Shown here: positions 1 through 6,592 of the stretch, piece by piece | Position numbering within the stretch: the stretch's first letter is position 1 | Layout of the letters: every line of letters begins with the position of its first letter | Assembly: GCA_947472735.1 (NCBI GenBank) | Contig: CANJBY010000001.1 | Span: 165,487-229,486 of the forward strand | DNA length: 64,000 nt | DNA from: Sphingomonadaceae bacterium | GTDB lineage: Bacteria; Pseudomonadota; Alphaproteobacteria; Sphingomonadales; Sphingomonadaceae | Direction: 5' to 3' | The notes under the pieces: generated by a model | What the model saw: only the letters and a program-made list of their open reading frames with translations | What the model was told of the DNA's origin: nothing | Database searches by the model: none | Position numbers and translations under genes: made by a program

Positions 1-494
1 TGCTGGGCGAGAACCAGCGCCTCCTGCATGCCCGAATCGCCGCCCCCGGCGACGATCACGTCCTTGCCGCGCAGCAGCGGCCCGTCGCAGCTCGCGCATT
101 GGCTGACGCCACTGCCGGTGAACTCGGCCTCGCCCGGCACGCCAAGCTTGGCGATGTGCGCGCCCATCGCCAGAACCAGCGCCGGAGCGGTCGCGCAAGC
201 GGTCGGCCCGGAGACTATGTAGCCTGCTTCTCCAGCGGTTATCGCGGTGACTTCGTCCATGATGAACTGCGCGCCGGCATTGGTCGCCTGCTCCTGCGCG
301 ATCGGGCAGAGATCATAGCCGGCGATGGCGTCCTCATAGCCCGGAATGCCGTCGATCCGATCGATGTTGAGCAGTTCGCCGCCAGGCACACCGCCAGTGA
401 AAATCGTCACGCTGCGTCCAAGTCGCGCCGCCGTAAGCGCCGCGCTCATTCCGGCGATGCCGCCGCCGATGACGATGATTTCGAATTCCTGCAT
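1..494 (-). CDS. Thioredoxin-reductase-like FAD/NAD(P) oxidoreductase (3' end cut by window)
   Basis: The visible 164 residues are the N-terminal part of a TrxB-type flavoprotein. An FAD-binding Rossmann motif ([11 protein letters not shown]) starts near residue 9, a redox-active pair CASC lies around residues 133-136 followed by DG, and the start of the NAD(P)-binding [10 protein letters not shown] motif comes near the window edge. Family members move electrons from NADPH through FAD to the Cys pair and on to a thiol partner. It begins 17 nt downstream of selD and is the third gene of the minus-strand selenium cassette, so I infer it could reduce the UGSC selenoprotein upstream. ATG at 494; the remainder lies outside the window. 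It could also be a general TrxB paralogue. Confidence 0.88.
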   Translation of the reverse strand, partial: MQEFEIIVIGGGIAGMSAALTAARLGRSVTIFTGGVPGGELLNIDRIDGIPGYEDAIAGYDLCPIAQEQATNAGAQFIMDEVTAITAGEAGYIVSGPTACATAPALVLAMGAHIAKLGVPGEAEFTGSGVSQCASCDGPLLRGKDVIVAGGGDSGMQEALVLAQ

Positions 495-511
495 GCTGCC
501 TTCCCTGATTG

Positions 512-1572
512 TCACGAAACGGTAATGCCGGCCGGCCCCGCTTCCATCTGCCCCACAACGGCGGCCGCGCCGAACCCCGCGTCACGGATGCGGGCGAGTA
601 CGGCTTGAGCCGCATCCGGCGCGACGGCGACCAGCAGGCCCCCGGACGTCTGCGGATCGGCCAGCAGAACGCGTTGCCATTCCGCGATCTCGTCACTCAG
701 CTTCACCGCATCGCCGAAGCTGGCCCAGTTGCGCCCCGATGCGCCGGTGATCACGCCTTGCCGAGCCAGCGCCTCCACTTCCGCAAGCAGCGGCACGGCG
801 GCCCAATCGATGGCAATCGCCAAGTTCGAAGCCCGGGCCATTTCCAGCCCATGACCGAGCAGCCCGAAACCGGTGACGTCCGTCAGCGCGTGGACCGCCG
901 GATCGCGGCCCAGCTCCGCCCCAACGGCGTTGAGCATGGTCGTCCAGTGCAGCATCTCTGCATAGCCGGCGGCGGTAAGGATTTCGCGCTTGAACGCAGC
1001 GGAATAGATGCCGATCCCCAGGGGTTTGGTCAGGATCAGCACGTCGCCGACCTGGCCGCCGGCGTTGGTGCGCAAGGCTGAGCGCTGGCATTCTCCAATG
1101 ACTGCCAGACCGTAGATTGGCTCGGCGCTGTCGATCGAATGGCCGCCAACCACGGCAATGCCTGCCCGGCGGCAGGCGTCGGCCCCGCCGGCGAGGATCG
1201 CGCGGATCGTGGCGGTGTCGAGTTTGTCGAGCGGCATGCCGACCACGGCCAACGCGAAGATCGGCTTTCCGCCCATGGCGTAGATGTCGGAAATCGCGTT
1301 CGTCGCGGCTATCTGGCCGAAGTGGTGGGATCATCCACCACCGGCATGAAAAAGTCCGTGGTGGCGATCAGGCAACGCTCATCATCCAGCGCCCAGACCG
1401 CGGCATCGTCGGAGGTGCCGTTGCCGATCAGCAGGCGGGCGTCACCAGGCGCTGCGAATTGCCCTTGGAGCAGCTCGCGCAGCACCCCGGGGGCAATCTT
1501 GCATCCGCACCCGCCGCCATGTGCCAAGGCGGTCAGGCGCTGCTGTGCGGCCTTCAGGGCTTCATCTGGCAT
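512..1572 (-). pseudogene. selD: Selenide, water dikinase (selenophosphate synthase) with an apparent 1-nt deletion
   Basis: SelD makes selenophosphate from selenide and ATP, the selenium donor for selenocysteine. The N-terminal part (1572 to about 1330) has the glycine-rich segment with GGCGCKI: C22, C24 and K25 match the catalytic E. coli Cys17/Lys20 region. The rest (from about 1330 down to 512) reads in another frame and carries AMGGKPIFALAV, GGHSIDSAEP, TKPLGIGI, DVTGFGLLGH and DPQTSGGLL. At 1327-1329 the coding strand has GAT CCC ACC; one more C restores [17 protein letters not shown] and joins the halves into 353 residues, the normal length (E. coli 347). As written, the reading frame stops at TAG 1309-1311. 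Both halves look fully conserved, so this is either a base-call error in a C run or a very recent mutation. It lies 83 nt downstream of the selenoprotein gene. Confidence 0.85.
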
Positions 1573-1655
1573 ATCCGGGCAATCCTCTCGCCCGGCTAGC
1601 CTAGAGCCGTTTCACGTCAAACGCAATATTACTAGCTTGCTAATTATGTATGGTC

Positions 1656-3320
1656 CTAGCGCCACTTGTCGATCGAAAACAGTGGACTGCCCTGCTGCTC
1701 GCCGGCGCGGAAGCCCGCACCTCCGATCAGCCGGCCAGAGATCATCTTGAATGCACCCTGGGTCTGTCCACCGGTCACGATGATCTCCAGGTCCTGAGGC
1801 CGGAAGATCGGAATCATCTCGTCAGGAGCGGCCTTCAACCAGCTGGCATAGGGCTCTACCCCGGCGTCGGCGTGGGGCTTGATCAGGGTCGTGGTCCATT
1901 GATCATCCCAATAGTATTTCGCCTGCATCCGCGCGTTGTCGGCACACCATTCGATCAGCGACTGCTTGGTGTAGCCCATCTTGGCAAAATCTTTCGCGAC
2001 CAGCGGGTCCATCACGATGAACGGCGGACTGAAATGATCGGCTGCGGTGATGCAGCGCTTGAACTTCTCCTGCCAGGTCTCGCGCGGGCCGAAGCCGGCC
2101 TGAGTGTACCAGCCGCCGAAAAAGATCGCGGCGGTGCTTTCCTCCGGCTTGTGACCCTTGGAAACGTGGAACGGCTCCCACGGGCTGTCCGCCTCGTTCT
2201 CGGCGAAGCAGGCGGTGTAGTTCCAGTTGCTGCCGACGCTGCCCATGTAGGTTATGCCCGGCTCGCTGCCGCCCTGGGCGTTCATCGAGAGCAGGCAATA
2301 GGCCCGGCCGATCGTGGCATTGGCATGGTTGTAGGGACCAAGCGCGCCGACCCCGTAATTCATCCCGATCTCGTCGCGGATCGGGCCGTTGATCAGGCTG
2401 ATCGTCGCCCAGCTGGTGGTCGAGCTGGAGCGGGCGGAGAAGCCGCTTGAACACAGCGCCAGCACCACCGGCAGGTATTTGGGGCGGCACCCGGCCATCA
2501 CCGCATTGATCGCTACCTTCTCGACATCATAGTCCCACTTCTCGCGGAAACTGGTTGGCGCCATGCGGTTGACGAAGGTATCGCCGGCGTGGCTGGTGCC
2601 GCGCAGCATGGCTTCGACCCGCTCCTCAGTGGGGAGGATGATCGGCAGGTAATCGGTCCAGCCTTCCAGGATGAACCGCTCGCGCAGATTGTCTTCGGTA
2701 TCGGGTTCGAGGAAGCGCGGCGTGGTCCGCTCGAACGTCGCGCCCTTGTAATCCTCGTCGGTCAGCGGGCCGGTCAGCCCTTCGAGCACCCCTTCCATGA
2801 AGGGGCGCTTGGCGATCGGATCCATGCCTTCGATATAGGCGCGCAGTTCACCGGCGCTCAGCCCGACGACCGGCTGGGGCACGAAGGCGTTGCGAACGGT
2901 GGGCATCCCCTCGGCCAGCGAGCTCGCCCGGGCGAGCCGCGCGAAGGCGTGGGTGCTCACCGGGATCGTGGGGATCCCGGCCTTTTCCAGTTCCAATGCA
3001 AACCCCACGACCGTGGGGCAACAGGTGCTTCAGAGGCCAACGCCAATGATGGCAACGTCGCCCCCGGCAACGACCCGGGCGCGCATCTCCGGATCGTCGA
3101 CCCAGCTTTCCTTGGGGCGTTCGATCCGGGTTTCGACACCGGGCATGTGCTCGGCAAACCAGAGCCGGAGCTGCTCGATAAAGACGTCGGCATTATCGAA
3201 CAGGCAATCGATCAGGTAGAGTACCTTGCCATCGAGCGATTCCGGCCGGTTGGCGAGGCGTTTGCCCACCACCTTGGGCGGGTAACCGCGCGGGTCCATG
3301 ACGGTGATCTTTTCGGCCAT
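1656..3320 (-). CDS. UGSC-family selenoprotein with an in-frame TGA read as selenocysteine
   Basis: The protein is 554 residues if TGA 3030-3032 is read as Sec97. Residues 1-96 end in GDVAIIGVGL, then U-STCC-PTVVGF, then ELEKAGIPTIPVSTHAFARL. This is the layout of UGSC-family (seleno)proteins, in which Sec or Cys sits at the end of a hydrophobic strand, three residues before a Cys, followed by 'LEK.GIPT'. Here the motif is U-S-T-C-C. The frame stays open for 457 codons after the TGA. The remaining ~400 residues form a second conserved domain (for example W-TDYLPIILPTEERVEAML, VAINAVMAGCRPKYLPVVL, GPYNHANATIGRA, ENEADSPWEPFHV) whose reaction I do not know. The start at 3320 has GGAG five bases before ATG. 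It is first in a minus-strand cassette with selD and a TrxR-like gene. A redox role is inferred from the Sec/Cys motif; the substrate is unknown. Confidence 0.85.
3003..3029 (-). promoter_or_regulatory. Bacterial SECIS-like stem-loop
   Basis: On the transcript, 11 nt after the UGA, a 6-bp stem CCCCAC/GUGGGG closes a 4-nt loop GGUC (stem-loop 3003-3018). In bacteria SelB reads a hairpin directly downstream of the UGA with an apical-loop GU; the E. coli fdhF element has the same GGUC in its loop. The first loop G is 17-18 nt after the UGA, within the usual spacing. The element is inside the coding region, as expected for bacteria. Confidence 0.75.
3030..3032 (-). other. Selenocysteine codon (TGA) of the UGSC protein
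   Basis: The TGA is in frame between GDVAIIGVGL and STCCPTVVGF. Conserved sequence continues on both sides, and no start codon with a ribosome site follows it: the nearest in-frame GTG, at 3008, lies inside the SECIS hairpin. Reading it as Sec gives the U-x-x-C redox arrangement. Confidence 0.82.
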
Positions 3321-3403
3321 TCCGGCTCTCCCGGTATTCGCTGTCTTCGCGAAATAATTAGGAAGCGATCTTCTTCCCCGCGGCGGGAAATGTCAAGCTG
3401 CGC

Positions 3404-3694
3404 TCAGGCCTTGAGGTCGGTCCATTCCGGATGTTTCTCGAAAGCCGCAGCAACATAAGAGCATTGCGGCACGATCTTGAAACCCTGCGCGCGGGCATCC
3501 GCGACCAGCGCCTCGACCAGCTTCGCAGCCACCCCGCGCCCGCCGATTTCCTTGGGAACCAGGGTATGGTCGGCCACGCGGTCGCCATCACGGCTGACCC
3601 AGGTGAGCCGCCCGATTGCGCCGCTTCCGGCGACATGGGCGTGGTATTCGCCGCGCGAACCCTGCGCGTGCCGGGTGATCGTGACTTCATCCAT
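3404..3694 (-). CDS. Short GNAT-family N-acetyltransferase (NATD1/YidJ-like)
   Basis: A 96-residue protein of the minimal GNAT type. After a beta-strand pair (GEYHAHVAG, AIGRLTWVSRDG) comes DHTLVPKEIGGRGVAAKLV near residues 43-61, the acetyl-CoA pyrophosphate-binding loop (Q/R-x-x-G-x-G/A), then a helix and the C-terminal PQCSYVAAAFEKHPEW. That C-terminal signature is typical of this small family. I chose ATG at 3694 because the protein then begins at the conserved first strand; the open frame further upstream is antisense to the threonine aldolase gene. The substrate is not known. It is transcribed divergently from ltaE. Confidence 0.85.
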   Translation of the reverse strand: MDEVTITRHAQGSRGEYHAHVAGSGAIGRLTWVSRDGDRVADHTLVPKEIGGRGVAAKLVEALVADARAQGFKIVPQCSYVAAAFEKHPEWTDLKA

Positions 3695-3739
3695 GACTGG
3701 CTCCAAGCTTGACGGCGCGCCTCGCGCCTTCCATCCGAT

Positions 3740-4741
3740 ATGGTCATGCAGTTCCTCTCCGACAATGCTGCTTCGGTGCACCCCAGCGTCTGGGAGGCGA
3801 TGCGTGCCGCCGATGCGCCCGATGCGCCCTATGACAACGATGTGGCCAGCCAGCGACTCGATGAGGCCTTCTCCGTGCTGTTCGGGCGACCCAGTGTCGC
3901 ACTGTGGGTCGCCACCGGGACGGCGGCCAACTGCCTCGCGCTGTCGGCCATGGTACCCCCGCATGGCGGAGTGATCTGTCACCGCGAAGCCCATATCGAG
4001 ACCGACGAGTGCGGCGCTCCCGGCTTCTATACGCACGGCGCCAAGCTGATCCTGGCCGAGGGTGAGGGGGCAAAGCTCTCCCCCGCGACCATCGCCGCGG
4101 CGATCGGCGAGATCCGCAAGGATATCCATCAGGTCCAGCCGCACGCGATCTCGATCACCCAAGCCAGCGAATATGGTCGCTGCTACGCTCCGGCTGAAGT
4201 CGCCGCAGTCTGCGCGACTGCCCGCAATCACGGTCTGGCGATCCATATGGACGGCGCGCGCTTTGCCAATGCCGTGGCATATCTCGGCTGTTCCCCGGCG
4301 CAGGCCGCAGGCGACGTCGATGCGCTGACCTTTGGCTGCGTCAAGAATGGCGGATTGGGAGCCGAGGCGCTGGTGCTGTTCGATCCCGCCCTGGCCGATG
4401 TCGTGCGGCTGCGCCGCAAGCGGGCCGGGCATCTCCAGTCGAAGGGTCGCTTCCTCGCCGCGCAGGTACTGGCGATGATCGAGGGCGACTTATGGCTGAC
4501 CAACGGCCGCGCTGCTAACGCTGCCGCGGCAGAGATCGCCGCCGCCGCGGGTAGCCGATTGATGCACCCGGTCGAGGCCAACGAGATCTTCCTCCACGCC
4601 AGCCCGGCCGAGCGCGCGGCGCTGCGGGCGCAGGGCTTCGCTTTCTACGACTGGGGCGCGGACGCCGCGCGACTGGTCACCGCCTGGAACAGCCGCGACG
4701 AGCACGTCACCGCCCTCGCCCGAGCAATCGCCGCGCTGTGA
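3740..4741 (+). CDS. ltaE: Low-specificity L-threonine aldolase / beta-eliminating lyase family
   Basis: A 333-residue PLP enzyme of fold type I that cleaves L-threonine or L-allo-threonine to glycine and acetaldehyde. Visible motifs: the N-terminal FLSDNAASVHP, the GTAANCLAL cofactor loop near residues 59-67, IHMDGARFANA (Asp contacting the PLP nitrogen), and FGCVKNGGLGAEA with the Schiff-base Lys. The length matches the family. The start could be ATG 3740 or ATG 3746 (MQFLSDN). The stop overlaps the start of the next gene by 4 nt (GTGA), so the two are probably cotranslated. Confidence 0.92.
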   Translation: MVMQFLSDNAASVHPSVWEAMRAADAPDAPYDNDVASQRLDEAFSVLFGRPSVALWVATGTAANCLALSAMVPPHGGVICHREAHIETDECGAPGFYTHGAKLILAEGEGAKLSPATIAAAIGEIRKDIHQVQPHAISITQASEYGRCYAPAEVAAVCATARNHGLAIHMDGARFANAVAYLGCSPAQAAGDVDALTFGCVKNGGLGAEALVLFDPALADVVRLRRKRAGHLQSKGRFLAAQVLAMIEGDLWLTNGRAANAAAAEIAAAAGSRLMHPVEANEIFLHASPAERAALRAQGFAFYDWGADAARLVTAWNSRDEHVTALARAIAAL

Positions 4742-5643
4742 CCGGCGCACCGGTCTCGAACCTGCGGCTGGTGGCCGCATTCGCCATCGTCGCGCTCGTC
4801 TGGGGTTCGACCTGGCTGGTAATCAAGGACCAGGTCTCCGCGGTCCCGGCGACCTGGACCGTAAGCTTCCGCTTCGCCCTTGCCTCGATCGCGATGGCAG
4901 CGCTGGCGTTGCTGCGCGGCGAGAGCCTGCGCCTTCCTGCTCCGGCATTGCGGCTCGCGGCGCTGATCGGGATCGCGCAGTTCACCTGCAACTTCCAGCT
5001 GGTCTACCAGGCGGAGCGTTATCTGACGTCGGGGATCGTCTCGGTGCTCTACGCCCTGCTGATGGTACCGAACGCACTCGCGGCTTGGGTGTTCCTGCGC
5101 CAGCCGGTCAGCCGCCGGTTCCTCTGCGGATCGACCATCGCGATCGGGGGCATCGCGCTGCTGCTGCTGCACGAATACCGCCTCGCCCCGCCGGAAGGAT
5201 CGATCCTGCTCGGGGTCGCGCTGGCCTTCGGCGGGCTGGCCTTCGCCTCGGTCGCCAATGTGCTGCAGGCAACGCCCGCTGCGCGTGAGGTGCCGCTGGT
5301 GCCGATGCTCACCTGGGCAATGATTTTCGGAGCCGGGGCGGACGTCGTGCTGGCGCTGGCGGTCGACGGCGCCCCGGCATTCGATCCGCGTCCGCAATAC
5401 TGGGCGGGCCTCGTTTACCTGGCCGTGATCGGGTCAGTGCTGACCTTCCCGCTCTATTTCCTGCTGATCCGCGAACTTGGCGCAGGCCGCGCGGCCTACA
5501 ACGGCGTGGTCGTGCCAATCATCGCCATGGCGCTTTCGACGCTGTTCGAGGGCTATCACTGGACCTGGCTGGCGGCGGCCGGAACGGTCATCGCGATGGT
5601 CGGCCTGCTGATAGCGCTATCCGGTCGACAGCAGCGCGCGTAG
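4738..5643 (+). CDS. EamA (DMT superfamily) transporter
   Basis: A 301-residue membrane protein with about ten hydrophobic segments arranged as two EamA repeats, opening with FAIVALVWGSTWLVIKDQ, the usual first helix of drug/metabolite exporters. Substrates of this family range from amino acids to metabolites; placement behind a threonine aldolase hints at an amino-acid-related substrate, but that is inference. The GTG start at 4738 overlaps the ltaE stop. The 3' end overlaps the convergent SDR gene by 27 nt, so no terminator lies between them. Confidence 0.88.
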   Translation: MTGAPVSNLRLVAAFAIVALVWGSTWLVIKDQVSAVPATWTVSFRFALASIAMAALALLRGESLRLPAPALRLAALIGIAQFTCNFQLVYQAERYLTSGIVSVLYALLMVPNALAAWVFLRQPVSRRFLCGSTIAIGGIALLLLHEYRLAPPEGSILLGVALAFGGLAFASVANVLQATPAAREVPLVPMLTWAMIFGAGADVVLALAVDGAPAFDPRPQYWAGLVYLAVIGSVLTFPLYFLLIRELGAGRAAYNGVVVPIIAMALSTLFEGYHWTWLAAAGTVIAMVGLLIALSGRQQRA

Positions 5644-6399
5644 CCCGTCGCGATAGCTCGCAAAGCGCGGCGCCCAGCCCAGCATCCGCCTGGCCTTGCC
5701 ATTGGCGACCCGCCGGTTCTCCGCATAGAAGGCGCGGGCTTGCGGTGAGAGACCGGCTTGATCGAGCGGCAACAGCGGCGGCGGCGCGCGCCCGAGCAGT
5801 CGACAGGCTTCCTCGATCACCGCATTCTGGCTGGCGGGTTCGTCGTCGGCGACGTTGTAGGCCCCGGCCGGCGCGTGCAGTGCCGCGAGCGCCGCGGTGA
5901 CGATGTCCTCGACATGCACCCGGCTGAACACCTGGTCCGGCAGGTCGATCCGGTGCGCCAGCCCTGCCCGCACCCGTTCAAGCGCGCTGCGCCCCGGCCC
6001 GTAGATCCCGGGCAAGCGCAGCACCCGCGCGCCCAATGCCAGCCACCGGACATCCGCTTCGGCCCGGGCCGAGCGGCGGCCGGTGCCGATCGGAGCGCTT
6101 TCGTCGACCCAAGCGCCACCGACGTCGCCATAGACCCCGGTGGACGAAAGGTAGCCCAGCCACTTGCCGGCCAGCGCGCCGCCGTAAACTTCCAGCACCG
6201 GATCAACGCCTTCCCCCCCCGGCGGAACTGACGAGAGGACATGCGACGCGTCGGCCAGGGCCATCCGCACCGAGCCCGAATCGTCAAACGACAAGGTCCC
6301 GTCGCGACCGGTCGAGATGACTTCCCAGCCACTTGCCGTGACCGCGTCGGCGATCCGGCTCGCCGTGTAGCCGAGTCCGAAGATGAAAAGGCGTTGCAT
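5617..6399 (-). CDS. NAD(P)-dependent epimerase/dehydratase-like SDR protein (YeeZ-type)
   Basis: A 260-residue extended-SDR protein. It opens with LFIFGLGYTASRIADAV, a GxGYTA nucleotide-binding motif as in the YeeZ/SDR_a5 group. YLSSTGVYGD (residues ~83-92) supplies a Ser and Tyr at the catalytic positions, and LRLPGIYGPGRSALE with FSRVHVEDIV are typical of sugar-nucleotide epimerase relatives. The reaction is not assigned for this group. It converges on and overlaps the EamA gene. ATG at 6399; the 190 bases upstream to pepN hold no gene and must contain divergent promoters. Confidence 0.85.
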   Translation of the reverse strand: MQRLFIFGLGYTASRIADAVTASGWEVISTGRDGTLSFDDSGSVRMALADASHVLSSVPPGGEGVDPVLEVYGGALAGKWLGYLSSTGVYGDVGGAWVDESAPIGTGRRSARAEADVRWLALGARVLRLPGIYGPGRSALERVRAGLAHRIDLPDQVFSRVHVEDIVTAALAALHAPAGAYNVADDEPASQNAVIEEACRLLGRAPPPLLPLDQAGLSPQARAFYAENRRVANGKARRMLGWAPRFASYRDGLRALLSTG

Positions 6400-6592
6400 G
6401 GCGCAAACAGCTAACGTTCTTTACGCTCTCAGTCTCCCCTGCGCTGCTCGAAAGCGCCACTTTTCTTGGTGTGCACGGCATTGCCGGAAGAACAGGAAAT
6501 GAGGGCCGGTGAGCGCCTTGCTTTGCTTGTGTCGCGCTCCGTACAGACGGGAAATGGGTTCGCATTCGCGTTCGAATGGTTAAAGTGCCGTC

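Noticed and set aside
1300..1340. Programmed -1 frameshift in selD
   Set aside because: The site GAT CCC ACC is not a classical slippery heptamer, and no conserved downstream pseudoknot is obvious. A missing base is simpler.
1573..1655. selC (tRNA-Sec) in the selD upstream gap
   Set aside because: The gap is 83 nt, too short for a selC of about 95 nt, and shows no cloverleaf or CCA end.
1656..3008. A separate 450-residue gene starting at GTG 3008
   Set aside because: It has no ribosome site, its start lies in the SECIS hairpin, and it continues in frame from the 96-codon segment upstream across a TGA. One selenoprotein explains both parts.
6466..6592. A small gene in the gap before pepN
   Set aside because: The short open frames here run into pepN in another frame and show no ribosome site or recognisable sequence.
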